From SZUA-430 sp965227535 (GTDB lineage: Bacteria; Pseudomonadota; Alphaproteobacteria; Micropepsales; Micropepsaceae), in the NCBI GenBank assembly GCA_965227535.1, contig OZ245761.1, positions 3,224,001-3,288,000 on the forward strand: 64,000 bases of DNA. The letters are read 5' to 3'. A model generated the notes under the pieces. It was not told the DNA's origin and did not search any database. It saw only the letters and a program-made list of their open reading frames with translations. Positions 41,879 through 50,331 of the stretch are shown piece after piece. A program made the position numbers and the translations under genes. Every line of letters begins with the position of its first letter. The stretch's first letter is position 1.

Positions 41879-43267
41879 TCACCCTGTGGGTAACCCCAGG
41901 TCTTTCGCCGTCAGGTCGAAACAGCGCCGGGCAATTCGCACGATCTCATCAACCTCTTCACGTTTAACGATCATCGGCGGCGCCAATACCATCGTGTCGC
42001 GAATCGCGCGCATGACGAGTCCGTTCGCGAAACAGTGGTTACGGCATTGCGTCCCCACATCCATGTCGCGGTCGAAGAACGTGCGTTTGGTCTTGTCCTT
42101 CACCAGCTCGATCGCGCCCAAGAGTCCCTTGCCCCGCACCTCGCCCACCAACGGGTGCGATTGCAGCTCGCGAATCTTCGCCTGGAAGTAGGGCCCGATG
42201 TCGTCGCGCACGCGGTCGACGAGTTTTTCCCGCTCGATGATCTCCAGATTCTTCAAAGACACCGCACAGGCGACTGGATGCCCGGACCATGTGAAGCCGT
42301 GAACGAGCTCTTCGTTCGACGTCGCGATCGCATCACCCATCCGCGGGCCTAAAGCGACGGCTGAGATCGGCTGATACCCCGACGAAATCCCCTTCGCCAT
42401 CGTCATCACGTCCGGCGCGATGCCGAAGGTCTGCGATCCGAACCACTCACCCGTGCGGCCAAAGCCGGTGATCACCTCGTCGATGTGCAGCAGCACGTCA
42501 TACTTGCGGCAGATCCGCTGGATCTCTGGCCAATAGCTGTCCGGCGGAAACATCAGCCCGCCGGCGCCGTGGATGGGCTCGGCCGAGAACGAAGCGACGC
42601 GATCGGGCCCTAGCTCGAGAATCTTCTCCTCCAGCTTGCGCGCGACCTCCAGGCCGTACGCGTTTGGGTCTTTGCCCTCGCCCAAACCGTACCAATACAC
42701 GGTCGGCACCTTCTCGAATCCGGCGAGCGGCAGGTCGAACTGCGGATGCATCGGCGTCAAACCGGACAGCGAGGCCGCCGCCATCGTGACCCCGTGATAG
42801 GCATACTCGCGCGAGATATGAATCTTCTTCTGCGGCTTCCCCTGCAGATTCCAGTAATAACGGATCAGCTTCAGCGCCGTGTCGTTGGCTTCGGAGCCCG
42901 AATTCGCAAACACGATCCGGCTCAATCCGGCCGGCAAAAGGCTCGCGATCTTCGCCGCCAGCTCCGTCACATACGGATTGGTCGTCTGAAAGAACGAATT
43001 GTAATAGGGCAGGGTCTTCATCGCCTCATAAGCGGCCTCGGCAAGTTCGGTCCGCCCGTACCCGACATTCACGCACCACAGCCCCGACATCCCGTCGATC
43101 AGCTTGTGCCCCTCCGAGTCCCAAACATTGATGCCGTCCGCCTTCACGATGACGCGCACACCCTTCTTGTTCAGCGCGGCCGTGTCGGTGAACGGATGAA
43201 CGTGGTGCAGGGCATCGATCTCCTGCCAATGCTTGGTCAAATTGTGCGTTGCAGCTTTGCTGGACAT
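41879..43267 (-). CDS. class III aminotransferase (omega-amino acid type)
   Basis: 462 residues from the ATG at 43267. The PLP-dependent fold type I class III layout is clear: SGLWCVNVGYGRTELAEAA, FANSGSEANDTALKL (cofactor phosphate region, about residue 118), the Asp in LLHIDEVITGFGRTGEWFG, and the Schiff-base lysine in TMAKGISSGYQPISAVALG. It resembles beta-alanine- or omega-amino-acid-pyruvate transaminases, which move an amino group from an amine to pyruvate. The real amine is uncertain. It is divergent from nth with 213 bases between starts. The 20 codons upstream of the chosen start are not conserved-looking. Confidence 0.9.
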   Translation of the reverse strand: MSSKAATHNLTKHWQEIDALHHVHPFTDTAALNKKGVRVIVKADGINVWDSEGHKLIDGMSGLWCVNVGYGRTELAEAAYEAMKTLPYYNSFFQTTNPYVTELAAKIASLLPAGLSRIVFANSGSEANDTALKLIRYYWNLQGKPQKKIHISREYAYHGVTMAAASLSGLTPMHPQFDLPLAGFEKVPTVYWYGLGEGKDPNAYGLEVARKLEEKILELGPDRVASFSAEPIHGAGGLMFPPDSYWPEIQRICRKYDVLLHIDEVITGFGRTGEWFGSQTFGIAPDVMTMAKGISSGYQPISAVALGPRMGDAIATSNEELVHGFTWSGHPVACAVSLKNLEIIEREKLVDRVRDDIGPYFQAKIRELQSHPLVGEVRGKGLLGAIELVKDKTKRTFFDRDMDVGTQCRNHCFANGLVMRAIRDTMVLAPPMIVKREEVDEIVRIARRCFDLTAKDLGLPTG

Positions 43268-43480
43268 GAGAATGGGCTCTCGGTCGGAATGGCTTGGGGA
43301 ACGGCGCGCAGAAAAAGACCGCGTCAAGCCGCCGGCGGGTTAAACCCAATCCGCGCGCAGAGAATAAGCAGCTGATCTTTGCAAGCCATGGGCGAACTGT
43401 ACCAAAGCCGCCTCCGCGCAGCCAGCGCCGTCTGGGAGCGCGACCTTCCTAACCGGCAGTTCCATCGCCAAGATGCACTC

Positions 43481-44155
43481 ATGTCCAAGCGCGACAAAGC
43501 CGAAGCCATCTTCGCCCGCCTCTCCGCAGCGATGCCCGCCCCCAAAGGCGAACTCGATCACGTCAATCCGTACACGCTGCTGGTCGCGGTCGTCCTCTCC
43601 GCACAGGCGACCGACAAAGGCGTGAACCGCGCCACCGGCCCGCTGTTCAAGGTCGTCCAAACGCCGCAGCAAATGGTGAAGCTGGGCGAGGCGCGCCTCA
43701 CCGACTACGTGAAATCGATCGGCCTCTTCCGCACGAAGGCCAAGAACGTCATCGCCCTATCGCAAGCCCTGATCGTGCATCACGGTGGTGTGGTCCCGCA
43801 GGACCGCGACGCGCTGGAAGCGCTGCCCGGCGTCGGCCGCAAGACGGCGAACGTCGTGATGAACATGGCCTTCGGCGTGCCGACGATCGCCGTCGACACC
43901 CACGTCTTCCGCGTGGCGCAACGTCTAGGGCTGGCCAAGGGAAAGACCCCGCGCGCCATTGAAGATCAGCTGATGAAGGTCGTGCCCGACAAATACATGG
44001 CCCACGCCCACCACTGGCTCATCCTGCACGGCCGCTACACTTGCGTCGCCCGCAAGCCGAAATGCTACGATTGCGTGGTGGCGGACGTCTGTCCGTTCAA
44101 GCCGAAAACCAAAGCGCCCGACGAAGGCGCGAGCGCCAGGGGGGCGCGCCCATGA
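43481..44155 (+). CDS. nth: endonuclease III
   Basis: 224 residues from the ATG at 43481. The helix-hairpin-helix LEALPGVGRKTANVVMNMAFG (quoted in part: LPGVGRKTANVV) carries the catalytic Lys, and VDTHVFRVAQRLG carries the catalytic Asp. The C-terminal iron-sulfur loop has the Cys-x6-Cys-x2-Cys-x5-Cys spacing (CVARKPKCYDCVVADVC). It removes oxidised pyrimidines and nicks the DNA. The frame runs 34 codons farther upstream without family similarity. Its stop overlaps the start of the M28 peptidase (ATGA). Confidence 0.95.
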   Translation: MSKRDKAEAIFARLSAAMPAPKGELDHVNPYTLLVAVVLSAQATDKGVNRATGPLFKVVQTPQQMVKLGEARLTDYVKSIGLFRTKAKNVIALSQALIVHHGGVVPQDRDALEALPGVGRKTANVVMNMAFGVPTIAVDTHVFRVAQRLGLAKGKTPRAIEDQLMKVVPDKYMAHAHHWLILHGRYTCVARKPKCYDCVVADVCPFKPKTKAPDEGASARGARP

Positions 44156-46434
44156 ACCGCTTCGAACCGTGGACGTCGCTGATCGCCGCCGCCGTGCTCA
44201 GCGCCATCTTCCTGATCATTTGGCAAAGCCAACTCCTGGCCCCGTCGTCGCCCGCCGGCACCGGCTTCGAGCAGGAACGCGCCTTCGCCACGCTCTCGCG
44301 GCTATTGAAAGAGCAGCGCCCGCACATCACTGGCTCACCCGAAAACAAAATCGTCCGCGACCGCATCGTCGAAGAACTGAAAGGCTACGGCTACTCACCC
44401 GAGATCCAATCCGCCTTCCAGTGCGCGCCGCCGGACCGCTACCCCGGCTGCACGCAGGTCGAAAACATCATCGCGGTTCACAAGGGCACAGGCGGCGGCA
44501 AGGCCGTTCTCGCGACCGCGCACTACGACAGCGTTGCCGCAGGTCCGGGCGTCGCCGACGACGGCGCGGGCACGGCGGTCGTGCTGGAACTCGCACGCGC
44601 ACTCGCCGATCGCCAAACCAAGAACGACGTGATCATCCTGATCACCGACGGCGAAGAAACCGGCCTGCGCGGCGCGGTCGCTTTTGCGCAGCGCCATCCG
44701 CTGATGAAGCAAGTCGGCGTCGTCGTGAACGTCGAAGCCCGCGGCGCGTCCGGCCCCTCGATGATGTTCGAAACCGGTCCGAACAACGCCGCGCTGATGG
44801 ATCTCTTCGCGCGCACCGTGAAAAACCCGTCGGCCAATTCGCTGACGTACGAGATCTACAAACTCCTGCCGAACGACACGGACTTCACCGTCTACAGCAC
44901 GGCGGGCCTCACCGGCTTCAACTTCGCCTTCTCGAATTCGGCGTCGCTCTATCATTCCGAACGCGACAACCTTGCGAACCTCGACCGCAACACGTTGCAG
45001 CATCATGGCGACAACATGTTCGCGACCGCGTTCGCGCTGGCCGACGCGGACCTTGCGACGGTGAAGTCCCCGGAAGACGCGAGCTATTTCGACCTCCACG
45101 GCCGCATGCTGTTCCTTTGGCCGGCCGCGCTCAATCTCCCGCTCGCGGCGATCGCGTTCGTCGCGATCCTCGCGCTCATCCCCTTCCACGGCGGCGCCTT
45201 TTCGCTCAAAGGCACGGGCCTTGCGATCGCCGCCGTCATCGCGGCGCCGATCCTGCTGCACGGTTTCGGTTGGTTGCTATCCTACCCGCTCGGCCATTGG
45301 CCGGGCGTGCATCAGCTCGATCATCCCGATCCTTGGCCCGCGCGCATCGCGACCACGGCGGCAGGCATCTTCGTCGCCGCCATGATTGCCGCCGTCACCA
45401 CACGCGTCGATCAGCGCGCGCTTCTCCTCGTGGCCTGGGCTGTGCTGGCCGTGCTTGGGATCGTCGTCGCTTCGCTCGTCACCGGCGCCTCGTTTCTTTT
45501 GCTCTGGCCGACGCTCGGCTTTGCCGTCGCGGCGTGGATCGAAACCTTCACGCGCAAGACGTCGCTCAAGTTCGCGGGCTGGATCGGCTTCGCCCTGATC
45601 GCATTTATGTGGCTGCCCTACCTGCTGGCGCTCGAACTGGTCATCGGCTTCGACCACACACAGTTCAAGATCCTGACGCTCCTTCCATTCGTCCTCGCGC
45701 TCACGCCGCTCTTCGCGCCGTCCGCGCGTTGGCTCGTGGCAGCCGCGCCGTTGGTCGTCGCTGCGATCGCCGCCGCCGTCGCCAGCCAAACGCCCGCCTA
45801 CGCCGAGAACCATCCGCGTGGCCAGAACATCGTCTACTATGACGACCGCACGGCCACGCAGGGCCCACGCTGGCTGGTGAGTTTTGTCGGCCAGCCGGAC
45901 GAAGCATATATGAAGGCCAACGGCTTCCCGGATCAGCCGGAAGCCTACAAACCCTTCGGCCTGTTGCCTGAGACGCAGGATCGCTTCAAGCCCGCTGCCG
46001 ATCTAAAGCTCAACCCGCCGACGCTCCAAATCACCGGCGCGTCCATGGCAAACGAACAGCGCGTCATCGACGCGACCCTCCGCGGCGGGCGTGGCGGACT
46101 GCAACTCGCGATCGGCTTCGTGTCGAACGCCGGTGTCCGCTCGCTGATCGTGGAAGGCCAAGAAGTCGTCGGCGAAGCACGTTTGCTGAAAGATACACCG
46201 GTCATCGCACGCATCCTGGGTCTAGGCGAGCGCGACATCCCCGTCCAAATCAAGTTCGACGCCAACGGCCCGCCGCCCGCGCTCATCCTCGTCGAGCGTT
46301 CGCCGCTACCCGACGGCGAGGAAACGCGCGCGCTCGAAGGCTCGCGCGCCAAAGACGCGGCGCCCGTGCATTCGGGCGACAACGCGCTTGTGATGGTGAA
46401 AGTGGATCTGGCCGTGCCGCCGCCGGCGCCTTAG
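44152..46434 (+). CDS. M28-family membrane metallopeptidase
   Basis: 760 residues. After one N-terminal helix (about 10-28) an M28 aminopeptidase domain carries the zinc pattern: LATAHYDSVAAGPGVADDGAGT (His and Asp; quoted parts TAHYDS and VADDGAGT), ITDGEETGLRGA (Glu pair), NVEARGASGPS and the late His in LYHSERDNLANLD. About eight membrane helices follow from residue 325 to 560, then a C-terminal soluble domain. This resembles eukaryotic Fxna/ER-type M28 peptidases in layout. It probably trims peptides on the periplasmic side. It overlaps nth at the start and yciB at the end by four bases each. Confidence 0.87.
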   Translation: MNRFEPWTSLIAAAVLSAIFLIIWQSQLLAPSSPAGTGFEQERAFATLSRLLKEQRPHITGSPENKIVRDRIVEELKGYGYSPEIQSAFQCAPPDRYPGCTQVENIIAVHKGTGGGKAVLATAHYDSVAAGPGVADDGAGTAVVLELARALADRQTKNDVIILITDGEETGLRGAVAFAQRHPLMKQVGVVVNVEARGASGPSMMFETGPNNAALMDLFARTVKNPSANSLTYEIYKLLPNDTDFTVYSTAGLTGFNFAFSNSASLYHSERDNLANLDRNTLQHHGDNMFATAFALADADLATVKSPEDASYFDLHGRMLFLWPAALNLPLAAIAFVAILALIPFHGGAFSLKGTGLAIAAVIAAPILLHGFGWLLSYPLGHWPGVHQLDHPDPWPARIATTAAGIFVAAMIAAVTTRVDQRALLLVAWAVLAVLGIVVASLVTGASFLLLWPTLGFAVAAWIETFTRKTSLKFAGWIGFALIAFMWLPYLLALELVIGFDHTQFKILTLLPFVLALTPLFAPSARWLVAAAPLVVAAIAAAVASQTPAYAENHPRGQNIVYYDDRTATQGPRWLVSFVGQPDEAYMKANGFPDQPEAYKPFGLLPETQDRFKPAADLKLNPPTLQITGASMANEQRVIDATLRGGRGGLQLAIGFVSNAGVRSLIVEGQEVVGEARLLKDTPVIARILGLGERDIPVQIKFDANGPPPALILVERSPLPDGEETRALEGSRAKDAAPVHSGDNALVMVKVDLAVPPPAP

Positions 46435-47003
46435 CCCGCTTTGGACGGTGTCGTCTCGGGTTCGGGCTCTTTGATCTGGTGCTTCATGATCAGCGGCATC
46501 TGCGCCGCGCCGTAGATCAGCGAGATCGGCACCACGCCCCAGAGCTTGAACGCGACCCAAAAGTCGGTCGAGAAGTTGCGCCAGATAACTTCGTTCAAAA
46601 CCGCGAGGAACACGAAAAACGCAATCCAGCGCCAGGTCAGCACGCGCCACGCGTGATCGGGCAAATGGAACGCGTTGTCGAACAGCAGCTTGACGTAGAG
46701 CCGGTTGGTCAAAACGCCGGCGAACAACACCGACGCGAAGATCGAGTTTACGATCGTCGGCTTCAGCTTGATGAAGAGTTCATCGTTGAGCCAAAGCGTC
46801 AGCCCGCCGAACACCAGCACCACGACCCCCGTCACGATCGGCATCGGTGAGATACGTCGCGCGATCGCATAGGTAATGATCAACGACACGACGACGGCGA
46901 CCATGAACATGGCGGTCGCGGGGAAGATGCCGAACTGCGAGTTGCCGATGAAGAAAACCAGCAACGGTCCGAGGTCGAGCACGAGTTTTAGGAGAGGGTT
47001 CAT
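46431..47003 (-). CDS. yciB: YciB/IspZ septation-associated membrane protein
   Basis: 190 residues with about five or six membrane helices and the conserved N-terminal NPLLKLVLDLGPLLVFFIGN segment, plus LWLNDELFIKLKPTI and FLAVLNEVIWRNFSTDFWV in the middle and end. YciB affects cell-envelope and septum synthesis, but its molecular role is not settled. The gene is on the same strand as ftsY with 125 bases between, a common alphaproteobacterial neighbourhood. The C-terminal tail is charged and low complexity. Confidence 0.92.
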   Translation of the reverse strand: MNPLLKLVLDLGPLLVFFIGNSQFGIFPATAMFMVAVVVSLIITYAIARRISPMPIVTGVVVLVFGGLTLWLNDELFIKLKPTIVNSIFASVLFAGVLTNRLYVKLLFDNAFHLPDHAWRVLTWRWIAFFVFLAVLNEVIWRNFSTDFWVAFKLWGVVPISLIYGAAQMPLIMKHQIKEPEPETTPSKAG

Positions 47004-47128
47004 CGTACGCAGGAAGATAGTCCCTTGAGGCTGAATGCGGCCATAACTCCAGCGTGCATTCCGTCACGTTTTCGCGAGAGTGGTGCGGCGGAATCACGCT
47101 GAATCAGCAAGGAACTCACCCGTACCGG

Positions 47129-48070
47129 CTAAGCCGCGACCCCGACAAGCGCTTTCGCAAAGCTCTCTGCATCGAAGGGTTGCAGGTCGTCCGCCCCTTC
47201 GCCCACCCCGACATAATGCACCGGCAAATCGAATTTCTCGGCGATCGAAACGAGAATGCCGCCGCGCGCCGTGCCGTCCAGCTTCGTCATCACGATGCCG
47301 CTGATGCGCGCCGTATCGCGAAACACTTCCGCTTGCGCGACGGCGTTCTGCCCCGTCGTCGCATCCAGCACCAGGATCGCACTGTGCGGCGCATTCGGAT
47401 CGAGCTTCTTGATCACGCGCACCATCTTCTCAAGCTCGGCCATCAAGCCCGCTTTGTTCTGCAGGCGGCCCGCCGTATCGATCAGCAGAACGTCGAACCC
47501 TTCAGCGCGCGCTTTCTCGAACGCCTCATACGCAAGCCCCGGCGCATCCGCACCGATGTCCTTCGCGATCACCGGCGCACCCGTACGCTCGCCCCAAATC
47601 TTCAACTGCTCGACCGCCGCCGCGCGGAACGTGTCGCCGGCCGCCAGCATCACCTTCAAACCTTCGGCGCGGTATTTTTGTGCGAGCTTGCCGATCGTCG
47701 TCGTCTTGCCCGAGCCGTTGACGCCCGCCACCAAAATCACATGCGGCTTCAACTCGCTGCGAATGGTCAGCGGCTTCGACACACGCCGAAGAATCTTCAC
47801 GACCTCTTCGGCCAGCGCCCCGCGAATTTCTTCTTCCGTGACGTCGGAATTGAATCGCGTGCGCTTAATCTCGGCAACGACATCGGCCGCAACCTTCGCG
47901 CCCATATCCGCGCCGATCAGCAGCTCTTCCAAATCGTCGAGCGCGGCCTGATCCAACCGCTTGCGCGTGAAGACGCGGGTGATGCCAGACGTCAGCGTCT
48001 GCGCACTGCGCGTCAAACCCGCTTTCAGACGCGCGAAAAGACCGGGCTTCTTGCCATCGCCTTGAGACAT
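47129..48070 (-). CDS. ftsY: signal recognition particle receptor FtsY
   Basis: 313 residues, a short FtsY without the long acidic A domain of E. coli. The NG domain is complete: Walker A GVNGSGKTTTIGKLA (about 113), AAGDTFRAAAVEQL, DTAGRLQNK, and TKLDGTARGG (G4 region), with the final GVGEGADDLQPFD. It docks ribosome-SRP complexes at the membrane by GTP-dependent pairing with Ffh, encoded at 53235-54674. The start shares a base with the mtaB stop, so it is coupled to mtaB and dapF. Confidence 0.96.
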   Translation of the reverse strand: MSQGDGKKPGLFARLKAGLTRSAQTLTSGITRVFTRKRLDQAALDDLEELLIGADMGAKVAADVVAEIKRTRFNSDVTEEEIRGALAEEVVKILRRVSKPLTIRSELKPHVILVAGVNGSGKTTTIGKLAQKYRAEGLKVMLAAGDTFRAAAVEQLKIWGERTGAPVIAKDIGADAPGLAYEAFEKARAEGFDVLLIDTAGRLQNKAGLMAELEKMVRVIKKLDPNAPHSAILVLDATTGQNAVAQAEVFRDTARISGIVMTKLDGTARGGILVSIAEKFDLPVHYVGVGEGADDLQPFDAESFAKALVGVAA

Positions 48071-49314
48071 CAGGCTGCCTCGGCATAGGCAAAGCGCTCA
48101 TCGGTGCGCACAATCCGCGCCCGCAGCAACGTCCCGCTGGCTTCAGCATGGGAAAGCTTCACCGGGGCAAAGGTCGGCGTGCGCGCGGAGACATCCTGCT
48201 CGACCAGCAAATCGACCTCGCGTCCGTTGAGCGACGCCAAATGCTGAGTCACCGCCAACGCGCCCGCATCGCGCAACCGCGCAGCGCGTGCTTTGATCAC
48301 GTTGCCCTTCACCTGCGGCATGCGCGCGGCGGGTGTGCGCTCACGCGCTGAGAACGGAAACACATGCAGATAGGTCAAGCCGCAGTCGCGCACGTGGTTC
48401 AGCGTCGCCTCAAACATCTCATCCGTTTCCGTCGGAAACCCGGCGATCAGGTCGGCGCCGAACACGATGTCTGGCCGCCGCGCGCGCAAGACGTCGCAGA
48501 ACGCCACTGCCTGCGCCGTCGTGTGCCGCCGCTTCATCCGCTTCAAGATCATGTCGTGCCCCGCCTGCAGCGATAGGTGGAGATGCGGCATCAACCGCTC
48601 TTCGCGCGCGACGAGGTCGATCAGGCGCTCATCGCACTCCGCGACGTCCAGCGACGACAGCCGCAAACGCGGCAGCTCGGGCACCAGAGTCAAAATCTGT
48701 TCGACCAGCCGACCCAGCTTCGGCGCGCCGGGAAGGTCGGCGCCGTAGGCGGTGATGTCCACGCCCGTCAGCACGACCTCGCGAATGCCCTGCGCGGCGA
48801 GCGCACGAATTTGCTGCACAACCTCACCTGCCGGCACGCTGCGCGAATTTCCGCGGCCGTAGGGGATGATGCAAAATGTGCAGCGGTGGTCGCAGCCGTT
48901 CTGAATCTGCACGAACGCGCGCGCACGCCCGTCGAATCCGGCGATCAAATGCGACGCCGTTTCCTTCACCGACATGATGTCGTTGACAAGAACCCGCTCG
49001 GTCGGTGCATCGAACGCATACGAACGCGCGTCCATCTTGTCGGCATTGCCCAGAACCTGATCGACCTCGGGCATATCGGCAAAGGTCTCGGGCTCGGTCT
49101 GCGCCGCGCAGCCGGTGACGATCACCTTCGCGCTAGGATTATCCTTGCGCGCGCGGCGAATATTCTGCCGCGCCTGACGCACGGCCTCGGACGTCACCGC
49201 GCACGTATTGACGATGATCGCGTTGTCGAGCCCCGCCTCGCGCGCCTTCGCCCGAATAACCTCGGACTCATACGCGTTGAGGCGGCAACCGAGGGTGATG
49301 ACTTCGACCGTCAT
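48070..49314 (-). CDS. mtaB: tRNA t6A37 methylthiotransferase MtaB
   Basis: 414 residues from the ATG at 49314, which overlaps the dapF stop by four bases. The UPF0004 domain begins VEVITLGCRLNAYES, and the radical-SAM CxxxCxxC is QNGCDHRCTFCIIPYGRG. A TRAM-like C-terminal region follows. The start TLGCRLNAYES (rather than TxGCQMN) favours MtaB over MiaB. It adds a methylthio group to t6A37 of tRNA. Between dapF and ftsY is the usual place for this gene in alphaproteobacteria. Confidence 0.93.
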   Translation of the reverse strand: MTVEVITLGCRLNAYESEVIRAKAREAGLDNAIIVNTCAVTSEAVRQARQNIRRARKDNPSAKVIVTGCAAQTEPETFADMPEVDQVLGNADKMDARSYAFDAPTERVLVNDIMSVKETASHLIAGFDGRARAFVQIQNGCDHRCTFCIIPYGRGNSRSVPAGEVVQQIRALAAQGIREVVLTGVDITAYGADLPGAPKLGRLVEQILTLVPELPRLRLSSLDVAECDERLIDLVAREERLMPHLHLSLQAGHDMILKRMKRRHTTAQAVAFCDVLRARRPDIVFGADLIAGFPTETDEMFEATLNHVRDCGLTYLHVFPFSARERTPAARMPQVKGNVIKARAARLRDAGALAVTQHLASLNGREVDLLVEQDVSARTPTFAPVKLSHAEASGTLLRARIVRTDERFAYAEAA

Positions 49315-50165
49315 GGCGCGCCGTCCACGAAGTAACGCTCGTCGAGTTCGCCGGTGAAATTCAATTCCGTCGGCCCGGTCATAAGAACGTGGTTGTCTTC
49401 GCGCCACTCAATGTCGAGCGGCCCGCCGTCCAGCACGATACGCACCTTACGATCGGTCAGCTTCCGCCGCGCCGCCGCAACCGTCGCGGCACAAGCGGCC
49501 GACCCACACGCCTGCGTTTGCCCTGCGCCGCGTTCCCACACGCGCAACCGGATCTCGCTCTTCGACATCACCTGGGCGAGGCTGATATTCGCCCGCTCAG
49601 GAAACATCGGATGGTATTCCAGCATCGGCCCGATCTTAGCTAGGTCATGCGCCTGCGCGTTCTCGACGAAGAAGATGCAGTGTGGATTGCCCATGTTCAC
49701 CGCGGAGGGCCCGATCAGCACCGGCGCGTCCATCGGCCCGACCCGCACGTCGATCGTACGCGTGTCCATCCGCTCGGCCAGCGGAATGTCCTGCCAATCG
49801 AGCTTCGGCTCGCCCATGTCGACCGTCACGCGTCCGTCCGCCTCGCGCGTGCAGGTCAACACGCCGCCCAGCGTTGACAGCGTCACCGACGACATCTTCG
49901 TTTCGTTCAACAACAGGTCGGCGACGCAGCGCGTTCCGTTTCCGCACGCGCCCGTCTCACTGCCGTCCGGATTCCAAATGCGCAGCGAGAAGTCGCCCTT
50001 GCCCTTTGACGGTTCGATGACGAGCAGCTGATCGAAGCCGACGCCGCGATGACGATCGCCGATGCGTCGCGCCGCGTCCGCGCCCAACTTCAGCTTGCGC
50101 GCGCGTGCGTCGACAACGACGAAGTCGTTGCCCAGCCCGTTCATCTTGTAAAACGCCACGCTCAT
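49311..50165 (-). CDS. dapF: diaminopimelate epimerase
   Basis: 284 residues from the ATG at 50165, where the family's FYKMNGLGNDFVVVDAR starts. The two catalytic cysteines are in ETGACGNGTRCVADLL (about residue 80) and QACGSAACAATVAAAR (about residue 225). It converts LL- to meso-diaminopimelate for peptidoglycan and lysine. Earlier in-frame codons run into the neighbouring promoter region and are not homologous. It leads the dapF-mtaB-ftsY group. Confidence 0.95.
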   Translation of the reverse strand: MSVAFYKMNGLGNDFVVVDARARKLKLGADAARRIGDRHRGVGFDQLLVIEPSKGKGDFSLRIWNPDGSETGACGNGTRCVADLLLNETKMSSVTLSTLGGVLTCTREADGRVTVDMGEPKLDWQDIPLAERMDTRTIDVRVGPMDAPVLIGPSAVNMGNPHCIFFVENAQAHDLAKIGPMLEYHPMFPERANISLAQVMSKSEIRLRVWERGAGQTQACGSAACAATVAAARRKLTDRKVRIVLDGGPLDIEWREDNHVLMTGPTELNFTGELDERYFVDGAP

Positions 50166-50331
50166 AGAGGGGGTATATAGGGTGGAGCGACCCGCCATGA
50201 CCAGTCCATGCGAGGTCGCATCATTTTTTCGGATTGGCGAATGACTCAGGTGAGTTTCACCCGACGCCGTGTTAGGCATAGAGAGGCGGGCACATGGGGG
50301 CATGACGTGGACAAATGGTCCGAGGTGCCTG

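Noticed and set aside
43379..43480. Longer start for endonuclease III
   Set aside because: The 34 extra codons show no family similarity and the ATG at 43481 gives the usual length.
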